Shown: positions 1-12,059 of the stretch, one piece after another | Numbering within the stretch: the stretch's first letter is position 1 | Layout: every line of letters begins with the position of its first letter | NCBI GenBank assembly: GCA_011800155.1 | Contig: CM022370.1 | Coordinates: 3,100,001-3,164,000 of the forward strand | DNA: 64,000 nucleotides | Source: Flammulina velutipes | Lineage: Eukaryota > Basidiomycota > Agaricomycetes > Agaricales > Physalacriaceae | Reading direction: 5' to 3' | Notes under the pieces: generated by a model | The model's input: only the letters and a program-made list of their open reading frames with translations | Database searches by the model: none | What the model was told of the DNA's origin: nothing | Position numbers and translations under genes: made by a program

Positions 1-408
1 GACTCTGGAGAACAAGGGCTCTTTGAATGACGGACTCTGATGCTCAAGTTATCATCTGTCGTCGTGGAAGATGACGGAGAGGTACCCCGCCCTTACAAAT
101 CGTTTAGGCTAATACCTCTACTCTCCCAGTAACTTGACGAAGCCTCAAGAGACGCGGTCTTGGGACATTCAAGCCAACAACGTTGTCACGGTTCCGACGT
201 CATGTATACTTACCTCTTACAAACATCTATTACCCGCGGGCCCATGGTTCATAAAGGGGTGCAAGTCAATCACTATTTGCATACGTATGACTTGAGGTGC
301 ATTGTCAATGGGAGAGCTGAAAGGCAAAGAAATAGGCCTATATAAAGACCCTCTGAATTTGGTTTAAATTTTGAGAACCTCTTTGCTTTCGCGTGCCGTT
401 GAATTATA
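1..408. other. 5' edge, no gene supported
   Basis: I see no reading frame with convincing composition or splice structure here. The last part is presumably the promoter and 5' leader of the RING gene that starts at 409. Confidence 0.4.
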
Positions 409-1445
409 ATGAGCTACCGACGTACCAGACCGGATCCTGCTACTACTGGTGCGGCGTAGTAACGGTTTCACTAACAGCATGGTCATCTGAATTCCCTCTA
501 GACGTTAGCCCATCACGCTGTCGCAAGGATGTCAAGGGGTCCAAGCCAACAAAAATACTGCCCACCACCAATCCCAAGGCATCAGACATGTCTAGAGGTC
601 GTGATAGTATAGATGAGATGATGCATTCGAGGCAACAGTTGATCACATCTGAACTAGTAAGCCGCGGCAGCCGTCTCTGCCAAAACCGCTCGCTCAGCGC
701 TCAACCCCCGATAGAACTTGGAAATGACACGGCATTTGAAGGCGGAGGCACGTATTGCACATGAAGGAGAATTGAAAGCTCTTCGAGAACAATTGGAGGA
801 TGTAAAATCTGTGCGTTTCTCGTCGCTACTGTACTAGATGAATTGATCTGATTGTCACTAGGAACTCGTACGGTGTCGGGATATCATCGAGGCTCATAGC
901 GAGGATCATCGAATGTTATTCGTGAAATTGAAGGAAACGGCTGGGAAACTCCAAGAGAGCCAGGATGTATGTGACATCCTAACTTGTTTTCCGGCAAGAG
1001 CAACCTCAATTCTCCATAGGAAACATGTGCCCTTAGAACTTTGCTTGAAGATGTGGAGTCGTCGCTGCAAGGAACACGCGACGCTCTGGAGGGAAAAGAA
1101 CAATACATCCGAACTCTGAGCGAATCACTCAATCCCATTCTCCAATGCTGCATCTGTGTAGAGGATTACAATACCCTGAAAGTACCCGTGACGTTCGTAT
1201 CACAAGCCTTCACAATTTGAGCATACTCACAGCGTTTGGTGTTTAGCATCGGTTGCGGCCATACTTTTTGTGTGGATTGCGTTTTATCTATAGCGACCTG
1301 CGCTCTCTGTCGTATGAGGGTAGAACACCCCGTCGTTTGCCTTGATTTGGAAGAAATGTCGCGCACCTTGCTTCACGGTAAAGGATCTCCGTCCCCGAAC
1401 TTATTAGCTATTAGGAAGAGGTTGACTCAGCACCGTTTATTGTAA
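409..1445 (+). CDS. RING-finger protein with coiled-coil N-terminal half (putative E3 ubiquitin ligase)
   Basis: Six exons join in frame: 409-448, 502-656, 715-810, 862-966, 1020-1192 and 1247-1445, giving about 255 residues. Introns are 53-58 nt with GT-AG ends. The first ATG of the joined frame is at 409. The middle of the protein is rich in Glu, Lys, Leu and Arg and looks coiled-coil. The C-terminal third carries a C3HC4-type RING: CCICVEDY, then CGHTFCVDC, then CALCR. The intron at 1193-1246 splits the RING and splicing restores IGCGHTFC. RING domains of this kind recruit ubiquitin-loaded E2 enzymes; substrates cannot be read from sequence. Many small coiled-coil/RING proteins of this layout exist in Agaricomycetes. 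No additional domain is visible. The RING call is strong; the ligase role is inferred from the family. Confidence 0.82.
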
Positions 1446-1491
1446 TCAAACGCGATGGAGCAAATTAGCTGTACTTCATCTCTGAACTGCA

Positions 1492-2137
1492 CTATTTTCC
1501 ACGCTTTTTCGCTGCATCCTCTTTCCTGAGAGTATCGTCCTTCACCCAATTGGGCTTATCGTTGTGAAACTTGAAGAATAAATCGGAATGACGAGGGTCT
1601 GGATGGGCAAAGCGTTGACGCTGGTTGGGGGAAGCAAATGGGATGGCAACCCATCCAGTCTGACAGTAAACCCAGATCTGCCGTTGATGGACCTCTGTGT
1701 TGATGTGAATGTAGAGTGTCCCGATAGGAGGAGCGGTTGCGCCACCCTCAGTGGGTAGCACTCTGGGAGGGGACCTCAAGCTAGCAGGGGTTTCGCTTTC
1801 GTACCAAACGGCTTCCTTATTCTTGTGTGGACCAGAGATGGACGGAATATCGGGGGCAAAAGTGGTTGCCATCGGCCAGAAAGCATTATCGGGAAAGTCA
1901 GGGCTCAGGGCTCTGCGGTTGCGGTCAATGGCTCGAATGAATGTATCTGGAGGGAGGACGACACCTTTCCCGGGACGCTGGCAGTCCTTCGACAGTAGAG
2001 GAACCTAAGAAACGTCATTTGGTGAGGAGGAAGGCCCTAAATCGCGCACCTTTCCAGGGATCCATCGCAATCGTTTTATTCTCTTGGTCAATGCGATATC
2101 GATATCTTTGAAGCCGTTCGACTCTCGGCGACGTCAT
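1492..2137 (-). CDS. Hypothetical basidiomycete protein
   Basis: The main exon (stop at 1492) reads about 170 residues without interruption and has coherent composition. It contains a run of hydrophobic and aromatic residues (IWVYCQTGWVAIPF) and a charged C-terminus rich in Lys, Asp and Arg. An upstream exon with ATG at 2137 (beginning MTSPRVERLQRYRYRIDQEN) lies before a candidate 45 nt intron (donor GTGCGC at 2049). As drawn, that splice leaves a one-base phase mismatch, so the first junction or the start is not settled. I recognise no family, signal peptide or membrane segment. The gene is tail-to-tail with the RING gene, 46 bp away. A palindromic 22 nt promoter-like motif lies 154 bp upstream (2291-2312) and recurs upstream of the BCS1-like gene. 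Confidence 0.5.
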
Positions 2138-3190
2138 TTTCTATAATTCAGAGTTGGTGCAGAAGAACACTGTGACGTTTCTACATACCGCACTATAGTC
2201 AATCTCGTCTGTCATCGTTTCCTATCGTTTCAGGGAAAGCACGGTGAGAAATTAACGGATCCGGATCAGTATCGGCGGCATCTGGCGGCAAACGTCAGAC
2301 GCAGCGTCAGACGTCGCCATAATTAACGCCAACAGTGACCCACGTGGCCTGGCACTGGTTCGATGAATCATGATGTAACAGGAACCCAACAGGAAACTTT
2401 TCTCTTCTTCTTACCCATTTGTCGTGGTGGTCGTCCGCCTGGAGCCTGCATTCAACGAATCTTAAGTGGACTGCATTTTTTTTGTCCTAGCCGATATTGG
2501 ACACGAACACGAACACGCACAACAACACGGATATGCATATGTTCTACTCCATCGCATCGCCTTCTCTGCCACAAAGTTCAAGGACTGGGTAGGAGTACTC
2601 AAGGAGAAAAAAAGATTGGAAGAGAAAATCCCGGCAGGCCAGTGTCTATCTACTCAATTTTAAGCCTGTACTGACGACTTCATTCACTTGTCCCATAATT
2701 ATAATACCCATCTGTATTTCATACTCCGCAATCATCACTCCCGCGCCTTGTACATGTCGCAACTGTGCATTCTATATCTCAGGTCGCGCGGAAACCGATA
2801 TCTGGCGGTTAACGCATGGGCGGGGTATTTGCTTCCAATGGTACCCATCAACATGTCACACCCGGCGCGCTTCTACATTTGGCCCCCTGCATCGTATTCC
2901 ATATCCTTGCATTCTGCACTTTTCAAACTACACACCACGGGCATTCTCTCCCCGCACTTGCATTCGGCACTATCATCTCTACCCTTCATGTGCACGGTTC
3001 ACGTTTTCACTGCGTCTAACCGCCTTTTCCATTGTTCTCCGAGTCATTACCCCTGCCGTCTCCTCAATATTGGGTATCTTCGTACCTACTTCTGACTCCC
3101 GACGCGTCGGCAAGCTGGTAGCGCCTGCAAGTCGCATGAGATGATTCGTGTTATTTCATGAAAGTGCAGGGCATTTCTATCTAGTTACAA
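2138..3190. other. Intergenic region with promoter-like motif
   Basis: No gene is supported. The open frames here start at non-ATG codons and have atypical composition (Arg/Thr or His/Ser rich runs). The part next to 2137 holds the shared 22 nt motif (2291-2312) and a CACGTG at 2341-2346, and is taken as the promoter of the minus-strand gene. Confidence 0.4.
2291..2312 (-). promoter_or_regulatory. TCTGACG double motif, shared with 42217-42238
   Basis: On the minus strand this reads GTCTGACGCT followed by GCGTCTGACGTT: two TCTGACG cores spaced 11 nt apart. The full 22 nt string is identical to 42217-42238. A CACGTG hexamer lies 29 bp farther upstream. The distance to the ATG at 2137 suits a fungal promoter element. 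The binding factor is unknown. Confidence 0.45.
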
Positions 3191-4801
3191 TCAAACTATA
3201 TAACTACGTTGAACCCGACAGATCTCCCTGTGACCGAAATCCTTCCAAAGAGTTTGGTGACATTCCCAACAGCATACTAACACATCATGGCATCTTGTAC
3301 ATCGCTTGAGGTGGCGAATGTATGGGTCGGTGCACTGCATGGTTTTCAGAATAACTTGATGTTCTGACAGAAGCTGAAAACATACTGCGGGATTGAGACA
3401 TCTGCGTACTCGCTTTAATAGCCCTGGGTCAACAACCCAATGTGACCTGCATCGGTGTACCTCGTGCTCGAGAGCTTCCCATGCGCCAGGTTGTGTCTCA
3501 TCGATCTCATCCTCTACAGAGCAGATATTAGACTGGGGATCACGGCTCAAAAGCATCCGCTAGAACTCACTGATAGACAAAGTTGTGCCAAAGCACTCGA
3601 AGATGACAGCGACGGCGCGCTGAGAGACAACACAATTAGGAAGCAGGATGGTGATGCATTTAATCAACTCGACGATCTGCCCGCTTCGCTCTGTGTCTAA
3701 TAGAGAGATTTCCCTGGTGATGAAGTCAAGACATTGGATAAGTTTGTTGCCAATGGCTTTCCGCAACAACCAGCACGTCGCATCAGCGCGCAGTGCGACC
3801 AAGATAAAGCCGCACAGAACCTGAACGGTCGGAAGACTCAGACAGATGGCATCCTGGTGTTTGACAATGTCCACAAATGCGCGACATGACCACTCAACAC
3901 AATTTCCTTCACATAGCACGTCCAATTTTCCCAAATGAGCGGAGAGTTCCATCATCCGGACTAATGAGCAAATCCTGATCCTCTCTTCCAAAACCCGCCC
4001 GTTGACCACAAATCCAACCAAGCAACGTAAAGGCGCCAAGATGTACTGGGAGGGTATGCGAGAGAGGGACTGGCTCGTAAGATGAAGGGTTTCTGGGGAA
4101 GTGCCTAGGAAGTACAATATCTGGTGGGAGTAAATCTCGGCATCATTGAGCACCGGAACTTGCACGAGCCTCAGCCAGATGTCGATGACAGCGTCCACTA
4201 TGCTCTGTGTAAGATGATTGAGCGAGAGAAACAGATCGAGGCCCGAGGGGCATTGAACGATCAAGAATACCAGCTTCAACATAGCGATGCTGGCCTCTTT
4301 GTGGAACTGATCAAAGAAAGGCGCAACACCCATATCCATCCCATCGACAACGGAATCGCCATCCGGAGCCAGACCAGTCTTCAAGAAATGATACGTCCAA
4401 GTCATGAGATGTCTTCCGAGCACGGGGAGTCGGCAGACGACGAGATCGGGTAGAATGGGGTCAGAGTCGTACTCTACAGCCTGTACCACGTCATTGAGGT
4501 TATCGACCTCTTGGACGATGGCTCTGACGACTGCATATGCGAATTCGGTTTCCTTGGTACGTGGGAGGGGAAGGGATAGGTCAAAAGTCGGCCATCCAAT
4601 TCGATCGATGTACTCCCCAGCTGCGCTAAGTTTGCACTGCAAGCGGGTACATCCACGAGTGTGGCATTGAGGGCAACATAGGATGAGACGAGCATACCGC
4701 CCGTGGGTATCTAGTGGTAGTGTTGGAGAATCTAGTAGCTTCTGTGTTATGTGTTATTTCCTGAAGATTATCTTATACTGTCGAAGACTCACGGGGCCCA
4801 T
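3191..4801 (-). CDS. MYND-type zinc finger protein
   Basis: Three exons: a 9 nt first exon at 4793-4801, then 3571-4741 and 3191-3513. They join in phase to give about 500 residues. The tiny first exon (ATG GGC CCC) is supported by a clean GTGAGT donor and CACAG acceptor. Most of the protein is helical and Leu-rich, like the armadillo-type body seen in many Agaricomycete MYND proteins. Near the C-terminus the pattern CTRCHDVLVCCWECHQ, then H-R-E-I-C, fits a MYND finger (paired CxxC, then late His and Cys), although the spacing is slightly irregular. MYND fingers bind proline-rich peptides in partner proteins. The exact role is unknown. An alternative 3' acceptor just upstream of 3513 would put a stop in frame, so I rejected it. 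Confidence 0.75.
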
Positions 4802-5101
4802 ATAGTGAAGGAGATGTGGGAGTAGCAAAGATACGAGAGAAACCCTACTAAGTGCATGGGGATATCATTTAAGACTTGAAATTGATTGCCTCCGACTTTA
4901 CAATAGCACTTGTTCGAGAGAAAAGGTCCATTGACATATAACCGTAGAGCAAATGAGAGCCGTATTTAAATAGCAAGAAGTATCAAGAGTGATGGCAAAA
5001 ATATCGAAAATGATGGTAGAAACTATCAAAAACGGTGGGAAGAGGGTGAAAGAAGAGGGGGAAAGAAAGTAAGGGGAAAGTACTAGTACGACGTAGACAC
5101 G

Positions 5102-6140
5102 TCAGAACAAGGTGGACGCTACGTAACCCAAGTACTCGGCGATGAACTCTCGCAGCATATTGTCCCTCGTCGAGGCCATGATACGACGCTGTCCAAGGTT
5201 CAGCCACTGAATCAAAACAATTTGGTATCACAAATACCTTAAATTGATCAAGTGCGCTCTTCAACTCTCCACACAAGCGGCTCTCGAGGTCTGTGTACAT
5301 GGACATCGGGAGTCTGTGGATGCCACCCGAGCGCCAACGGCCAAGTACGTATCCATTGGCACCCATGGACCAGTTAAGAAACCTGACATATTTATCCAGA
5401 TGCGAAGCATTGTCGAGTATTTCCGTTGCCTTCGCACAGATGGGTTGGGAATGTTCAGCCTGGAAGAGGAAGGTCTTGGCAGAGATGTGCAATATCAAGG
5501 CCAGCTCAGATCTATCGTCGTAAGACAATGGCTTCCCACCGGTAAACCACTGCCGGATTCGACTGGGCGTCTGTCGGACTTTCCGGAAGCCATCTTCGAA
5601 CCGGGAAATGGAGAGGGTGTCGAGTGGTTCCAACTTTTGAGGTAATGAGGAAAGACAGTTGAATCCAAAGAAAAGAACGCTCACCATGACATCAATCAGC
5701 ATTTGGCTCTGGCGGCGGAGATCCTCCATGTCGTCAGAGGTGAGTGTTGTCGACGCAACATAAACCTCCAACACCGACGCGCTGAATACTGGGAATTGTG
5801 ACTCTGACATAGTGGCGATGTCACGAACACTGGGCAATGAAGACGATACATCGCTTGCAGCCTCCGCGATACTGGAAAGCGTGGAATTCAGCTCGTACGC
5901 CGCCAACCTGTCCAGGGGTCATCAGTGGTGGAAATCGACGGCGGTCGTGTTACCACACCGTATTTCTACCGCCGACGCTCTGGAAACGGCGATGTCCAAG
6001 ATAGGCAGTATAAAGGCCACAAACAGTATTGCTGTAGCCCACAGGCGGCGGGAGGCTCGTCGTGCCCCCCGTGGGGCGATATGGACGGGGTCTATTTCGA
6101 GTAGGCCGTTAGCGTCGATAGAAACTAAGTAGGTGGACAT
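5102..6140 (-). CDS. Single-pass membrane protein, hypothetical
   Basis: Four exons: 5959-6140, 5685-5906, 5633-5238 (descending) and 5188-5102. The ATG at 6140 begins MSTYLVSIDANGLLEID. A basic stretch (RGARRASRRLW) comes before one hydrophobic segment (ATAILFVAFILPILDIAV), which suggests an N-terminal membrane anchor. The rest is soluble and helical. The 51 nt piece between 5634 and 5684 is a multiple of three without stops, but it has GTGAGC and AG ends and encodes an oddly hydrophobic run, so I treat it as an intron. The last intron (5189-5237) restores a neat C-terminus ending YVASTLF. No known domain is seen. Proteins of this build are common unknowns in Agaricomycetes. Confidence 0.65.
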
Positions 6141-7580
6141 TCCGGCAGTATTGTGGTGGACATCCTGATCCTGCACAATACACGCTTATATATCGCGGTG
6201 TTCTACACTGACAACATTCAACTCGCACCACGAGCCGTAAGAAATAGACAGATTTATTGCAGACCTAGATGTGTCTGCTTACCCACTCTTTCCATGCCGG
6301 CTAGTCACGGAGACGTTCTTGGGCGCAATCCTTAAAGCCCTGGGAAAACATGTGGTCTGCAGGTTATCTCTACCACATTTACCGTCCACGTACGTCGAGG
6401 TGTGTTTCCGTGTTCACGCACATACCACACATACGACGCTTGCCGCCGCTTCGAAACCAGTCTCATCCACGCACGAATTTCTAATTTGTTTTTGAATCAG
6501 TGTGTTCCGCACTTGTCAGCACACCATCGCGTCATGCCCGGTCTTTTGAGTGCCTCCGCCCAGCTCCATTGGGTTTAGTGCACACATTTCTTCATGATGA
6601 TTTCATGATCGGGGTCTTTCATGTCTATCATCAATGATTATTCATGTGCGAGAAGAACAATTTCCAATAGTACCCGTTGTTTAAACGTCAACTCGGCAAT
6701 TAACGATACAGATCCAATATTTAAATCTGCCAGATAATCCTCACTTTCTGTAGGGAATGTTACTTTGGATCTTATACCTAGCGTCTAGGGCGGAAGTTAT
6801 ACTAGGTAGGTAGCTGCTTTCTTGCCTCGTCTACCGCCATGAGGACTAACGATACCTCTGTCTCATGATCAAGTATGTGCGCGCCTTTGCACGCGTACCC
6901 GATGCGATCATGAAGTGAGGCGCACGCCGTAAATCCACACCTGGAGGTCATGGCCTTTTAGCAGTTTCATTCGAAGCAGGGCACATGATTCATAGCGTCT
7001 GTCCGTGTGTTGAATACATTCTCTCTCGCATACTACCGTGCGCATTGACCTTCCACACGCGTGGTGTTTTTTTTTTGAACCTGAGACCTCTCTGCTCCGT
7101 TCTAGATCTACTTAGATCTGAGATTAGAGGTGCTTCGGAGGCATAGGGATCAATCGGAACACTGGTGACGGTGACGGTGACTGATCTTCCCTATGCTGTA
7201 TACCACGTACCGACCACCTTCGTTAGTTTAGTAGAATCCAATAGACATAAGCCTTGAAGCAAACCAAATCCTCCTTGTGCGATATCTATCTAAATGATAC
7301 GGATGGCCGACTGTACTGGCTTTTCTATGTTGGGTCCATGAATTTCCTATATGCCTGTCACGGTGGTAATGTCGATCAAGCTCTCTATGCATGAGCGGAA
7401 AGAAAACGACAACTCCTCATGAGTGCATGAAACATGTTAGATGGCACTAGGACGTCACCTCGCTTTGAACCGTACGAGCGGGCTGTAACAACCCTAGTCA
7501 TGTCCAAACAGACATGCTTGAAGCAGGCCGTCTTACGCTGGCTCTAACGTATATAGAGGTCCAGAGATTACCACACCTCT
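6141..7580. other. Intergenic, divergent promoter region
   Basis: This 1.4 kb lies between two divergently transcribed genes. I find only short, non-conserved frames. AT-rich runs and TATA-like strings occur near 7545-7560, just before the next start. Confidence 0.4.
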
Positions 7581-9453
7581 ATGTCCATAGTTCCCATGAA
7601 TCTGTCCAACGCCGTATCTGCGGCAGTGGAACTGCTTGACGAGGTTTTTACAACGCCTACCCGTCAATATCGAGTGCATACTGACGAATATTCAGCCCGC
7701 ATTCACCAGAACCCTGATAGGCCTATTGACGCTCCATTACCTATTTTTGGCATCGGTTGCGGTCATCTCCCTCCTCGACCAGATCTCTCGCCACGGTTTG
7801 CTCTATTTGGTCTCATTCTATGGCGCTCTTGGGGCTATGGTTCTGAATTTGTCCTTCAATGAAGCAAAGCCCCTTTTACTTGCGCTTACGCTCGTCCATT
7901 GTCTTTCCAGCCTGGGACAAATCCTGGTGCTTCGACGTCGAGGTATCAGACATGCTGAAAAGCTACCACTCATCTTGGTGTACTGCTTGGAGTTAAGCGG
8001 TGTGACTTTCGCCATAATATCTGGGGTGAGTTTAAACCTCGTTGGCTTTTATTCCTAGCAATGACTTGTACTTCTGCGCTAGAGTTATCTCTGTTCTCAT
8101 TCCCTCCCGGTACCTGGTGTCTGTAAAGACGACGCACTTCCCCAATCGGTGAGATTGACATTTAATTGGCACGATTTCCGGAGTTTCTCACCTGAATAAT
8201 TCTAGTTAGGTTTGAATTGGTACATCATAGCTATGAACATCGTTCAAGAGCTCATTGATGTACTGAGGGTTTCATGTCCGGGTACACTCTCAAATTTGGT
8301 ATCGTCTGCATACTGCCTAGTCGCCATCGTCAGTCAATTCTGCACCGATACGTGAGACGTTACTCATTATTCATAGCCATTTCTCGCGATGTTTTACCGC
8401 TTGGAACTACTGCCATTTTTCCAACTCGTTCTCCAAGAACTATCCAACTTAGCCGACTTCATCGTCATCGAAGTCTTGGGGATTCTTCGCTATCGTAATT
8501 ACAATGTGGCAAAGCTGCCACTTCGGCACGCACCCTCGGCGGACAGCACCTATTCTGTCGCACACGCGGTAGGAGGGCTGTTGGCTGTTGCTCTCGTTGT
8601 AAGCCGCCACTTCCGCGCCCTTCGATTTTCTCACACATATTGAAAGACCTCCATCTTGTTTGCATGGTGGGGACCACGTGCTGGCATCCCTATCCGGTCT
8701 TTGGGATATCTTACACTTCCCTCAGCCCTACTCGCAGGATTGTTTATGGTGAGAACATTCCAACGATGTAACAAGATGTTGAAAGTTGTCAGGAGAATTG
8801 GTCTGCGATGACAACCCTTGTCATAGATGCAGCCCGGTCGGGCGTTATGCAGGGTTTTGTGGCAACATCAATCGGCGTATGATCTACTTATGATACCAAT
8901 AGCAGTATCTTACTGACAACAAACAGTATGCAGCCGCTCTTGTCATGATATCCTCGAGCTTTATTGATCGCGGTTTTTGGCAAACAATGCTTGTCGTTAT
9001 GGGCCACGCATCGACAGTGGCGATAGTGAGTCAATGTTGTTGGACAAATAGTACCCACGCTGATACATCTCTTTTCTAGGCAGTTGCACTCTTTCACCCT
9101 CGTGAGATTGATGCCATGTTCAGGGTGTTCCACGCATTTTTCCCCGAGCAAATTGTTCAAGTCGGAGTTGCTTTTTCTTGCACCGTTATGGTATCAGTAC
9201 GTTTCCTTTTAACGTTCCCTGCAGCTAAGAATTCTAACTGGTAACCGTAGATTCACCGGATTGTGTATGTGCACTCGCCAGGATTTGGGACCAGTCCGTA
9301 TTGTATTTTCAACATGATGGCCTCCGTAGGCTTTTACTCTCTGGCATTTTTATTCCTCGTTGGTCACCCATTACAATTTTTTTAATCCTACTCTGATCCC
9401 CCAATGTAGATCTCCGAGTACGCCATGACTTGAGAGAGTTCAAAGCTTTGTAG
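7581..9453 (+). CDS. Multi-pass integral membrane protein, hypothetical
   Basis: The first exon is 7581-7643 (beginning MSIVPMNLSNAVSAAVELL), spliced at 7644-7695 to exon 7696-8025. Further exons carry stretches such as LNWYIIAMNIVQELI, AWWGPRAGIPIRSLGYLT, FIDRGFWQTMLVVMGHAS and MMASVGFYSLAFLFLVG. The last exon ends DLRVRHDLREFKAL at 9453. About seven to nine hydrophobic segments are visible, separated by short charged loops and many introns of 45-65 nt. The middle part (about 8100-8650) has several competing splice choices and its exact exons are unresolved. I cannot assign a transporter or receptor family. This repeated small-exon, polytopic layout resembles lineage-specific membrane proteins of mushrooms. 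The membrane location is clear; function is unknown. Confidence 0.62.
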
Positions 9454-10094
9454 CGGGTTCCCTTCGCTCTAGATCTTTCTCTGTGGTTTCCTCTTTCATC
9501 TTACTGACCAGGGTTTCTTTTTTGCCTCCATTCCATCGCCTTTCATCCTTTTTCTGACCCCTGGTGCCAGTAATATAGCTTACTTTTGTTTTTTCTTATA
9601 TCTACCGCCCCTCTATTCCTCTATTGAATTCCAGTGCCTTTATGTCATTTTGGTGTAAGAAACCAGACGGTTTATAAGTCAATATAGCCAGACCCATCCT
9701 TCTTGTTCCCGCTGTATCGCCACTTTCCGATTATCCAATCGACATCTAAACAATAACGTTAACACGTGAGAGTCTTGAGACGCCCAAAGATTCGGAAATC
9801 TGGTTCAATTATAAGCGTGAAACAAGACTTGAATTGGTGAACGTTCGGCTGCCCTCCCTCACATGCTTCCATCGCGCTCGGTTTCTGCGCAGTATGATAT
9901 TGGGACAACTCAGGACAGATGTATATAGCGAAACCATTACTCCTACAAAACTTTCTTGCCCGGTTCATCAAGCTTCATCTTCACTCTCCGAAACCGTCGT
10001 CAAAGACGACAATTCTCCCTCAAGATCTAGGGCCTCGATATCCTCTACATTTTGCACCCTAGCTTTACCCATTGTGGTCTTACGCTGTGCGTGA
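9454..10094. other. Intergenic between convergent genes
   Basis: No gene is supported. T-rich and pyrimidine-rich stretches follow the membrane protein stop. The only longer frames here have no ATG or splice support. Confidence 0.35.
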
Positions 10095-10805
10095 TTCAGT
10101 ATATTTTATATACGTGAAGACGATAATATATCACATTCGAAGTATCCTGCGCCTCGTTTTCTTTTGATTTCTTCGTCGCATTCTTTTCTGATTTTTTGTG
10201 ACAGTAATTTGCCTTCGATATGTGAGTTACGGAACAGAAGAATGCACGATATGCAAACCTTATTGTTGCCCATGAAATCGTATTGGGATTGGTAATCTGT
10301 AAGGGTATGGTTCATGAGAGTAAGTACTAGCCACAAAGCGGGGACACTTGCTCACCTATCGACTTCTGAGACAGATATGTTCTCGGGGCCGTTTCAATGA
10401 AGTCTTCAGCTGTTTTCCTCTTTTCCTTCCACATTTGTTGCCACATTACTTTCAGGAGATCTTCGCACTCGTCGAGGCAGTCTTCCGGCTCCCATCTGTG
10501 TTTGTGGAAATGTAGCACGCTTTACATCGTGATTGACGTAGTACATACGAGTTGTGTTTTTCAGAGTAGCCCTTCCACTTGATCAGATACTCCTGCAAAT
10601 CGGTGAGCAGACGTGATGATTTCATAGACACTCAATGGGTTTACGGGATGATCCCCCAGCTCTAGTCTGCGGACAGCTTTGATCGCTTCTGTTCGCCGGC
10701 TATTCAAATTTGCATTTAACACCTAAATCCCTACTTACGGACTTCAAAGAGGCGCTCTGGCATGTGGTGGTCGCGGTTAAAGCGGTGCCAGTGTAAAAAT
10801 TTCAT
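10095..10805 (-). CDS. Small chromodomain protein (HP1-like reader)
   Basis: About 145 residues in five or six exons, starting at 10805 (MKFLHWHRFNRD). The chromodomain spans roughly residues 20-75. It begins LFEV, then has EYLIKWKGYSEKHNSWEPED, then CLDECEDLLK. This matches the canonical pattern of a chromodomain, including two aromatic-cage positions (the W of IKWKGY and the W of SWEP). Two introns fall inside the domain (about 10584-10635 and 10520-10560), and splicing is needed to restore the motif. The C-terminal tail is Lys-rich. Chromodomains of this class bind methylated histone H3 tails. There is no chromoshadow domain, so it is shorter than HP1. An origin from a chromovirus integrase tail is possible but the intron content argues for a cellular gene. 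A 15 nt motif 84 bp upstream is shared with the JmjC gene. Confidence 0.78.
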
Positions 10806-12059
10806 TTACATAATTTGAAGCGTTATCACAGCCCAGTCCATCGCGATCGGTGCATATTAGTAACACACTTCCCTGTTTAGAGGAGACGGACGTATGTCAG
10901 ACGCTATTTTCGGATGATCCCGAGCCGGGTGAACATCAGACCTGCATCAGACACCAACCGTTCTTGCTTTTTTTTCCTTTCTGTCACCACGTTATCCGAG
11001 TCTCTATTCCTCTTCTACTACTACTACTACCAGCAGTACGCTTCGTCTACCTCTAAAACACTGGACAAAGAAAACGCGTCGTCAGGACCGATGTGAAGTT
11101 TATTTGACGGCGACAGGACATCGGTGAGCACGGCAATGCATTCTGGTACTTCTTCGTCTACCCATAATTTGTTCTTCGTATCGCAAGGCCAGCCTACACA
11201 TTACGCCGCTGTCGAATCACCCTTGCTGAAGTTCGACCTGAGGATGATTCCTGTCCAAAACAGCACCTCAGGATGAGTTAGGGAACGTGAACCTCCAACG
11301 CACAGGACCACCTCGGCCCAACATCGGGATGGTTGACACGGCACCCCAACTGTTTGTACCGTTGCGCACCTGCTCAGCGCTCAGCTCCACACGTATCACC
11401 GGATAAAGGAAGGATACATGACGATGCTGGTTGAGAGGGGTGAATAATCAACAAACCGTAAGTATTCATTGCAATCCCAATGTTAGCTGATCTATCGTCG
11501 TCCAGGTGTACCATCTTCAACCATGTTTCTATCTTATATATATACATTATTATGGGCTCGATATTATCACTACACCAATGCTAGGGCATACTGCCCCTCC
11601 TTTCCACCCACGACACATACATACTCACTTACTGGAGACACGCCACTCCCATAGTTATCGTCACACACAGCGTATTTCACTCTCATATATTACCGGATCG
11701 CGTAGTATACAGTGTAGAGTACGTGTAGCCAGATAGGTCGTAGACGACCTGAGCGCTCCATCAAATAGGAACTGATCGACATTATAACTGCATGGCTCGC
11801 GCAGACAGACACTCCCAACTCACCGCGATGGAGAAGTGGAAAGGGAAATATTCTCCAAGTCACACGCCACAGCGATAAATGTATATAATCATTGAGCAAT
11901 GAAGGAACATTCACCGAAAACTTGTATGTCGAACAGTTCAGAGTTGCGAAAGTATGTGAGCCAACGTTAGACTCAGCCGCTAGTCTTCGGCCCGCTTAAA
12001 TAACGTAATCATCTTGCCTCTTGCCATCTCTCACACAATCGTCGTGAACATTCAATGCC
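10806..12059. other. Intergenic region
   Basis: No gene is supported. It contains the 10889-10903 motif near the chromodomain start, a short TAC/CTA microsatellite near 11018-11035 and otherwise unremarkable short frames. Confidence 0.4.
10889..10903 (-). promoter_or_regulatory. CGTCTGACATACGTC motif upstream of chromodomain gene
   Basis: On the minus strand this is exactly CGTCTGACATACGTC, identical to 17700-17714 just upstream of the JmjC gene. It lies 84-98 bp before the chromodomain start codon. It contains the TCTGAC core also found at 2291 and 42217. Confidence 0.45.

Noticed and set aside
2688..3095. 135-codon plus-strand frame
   Set aside because: Begins at a non-ATG codon, composition is atypical and there is no family or splice support.
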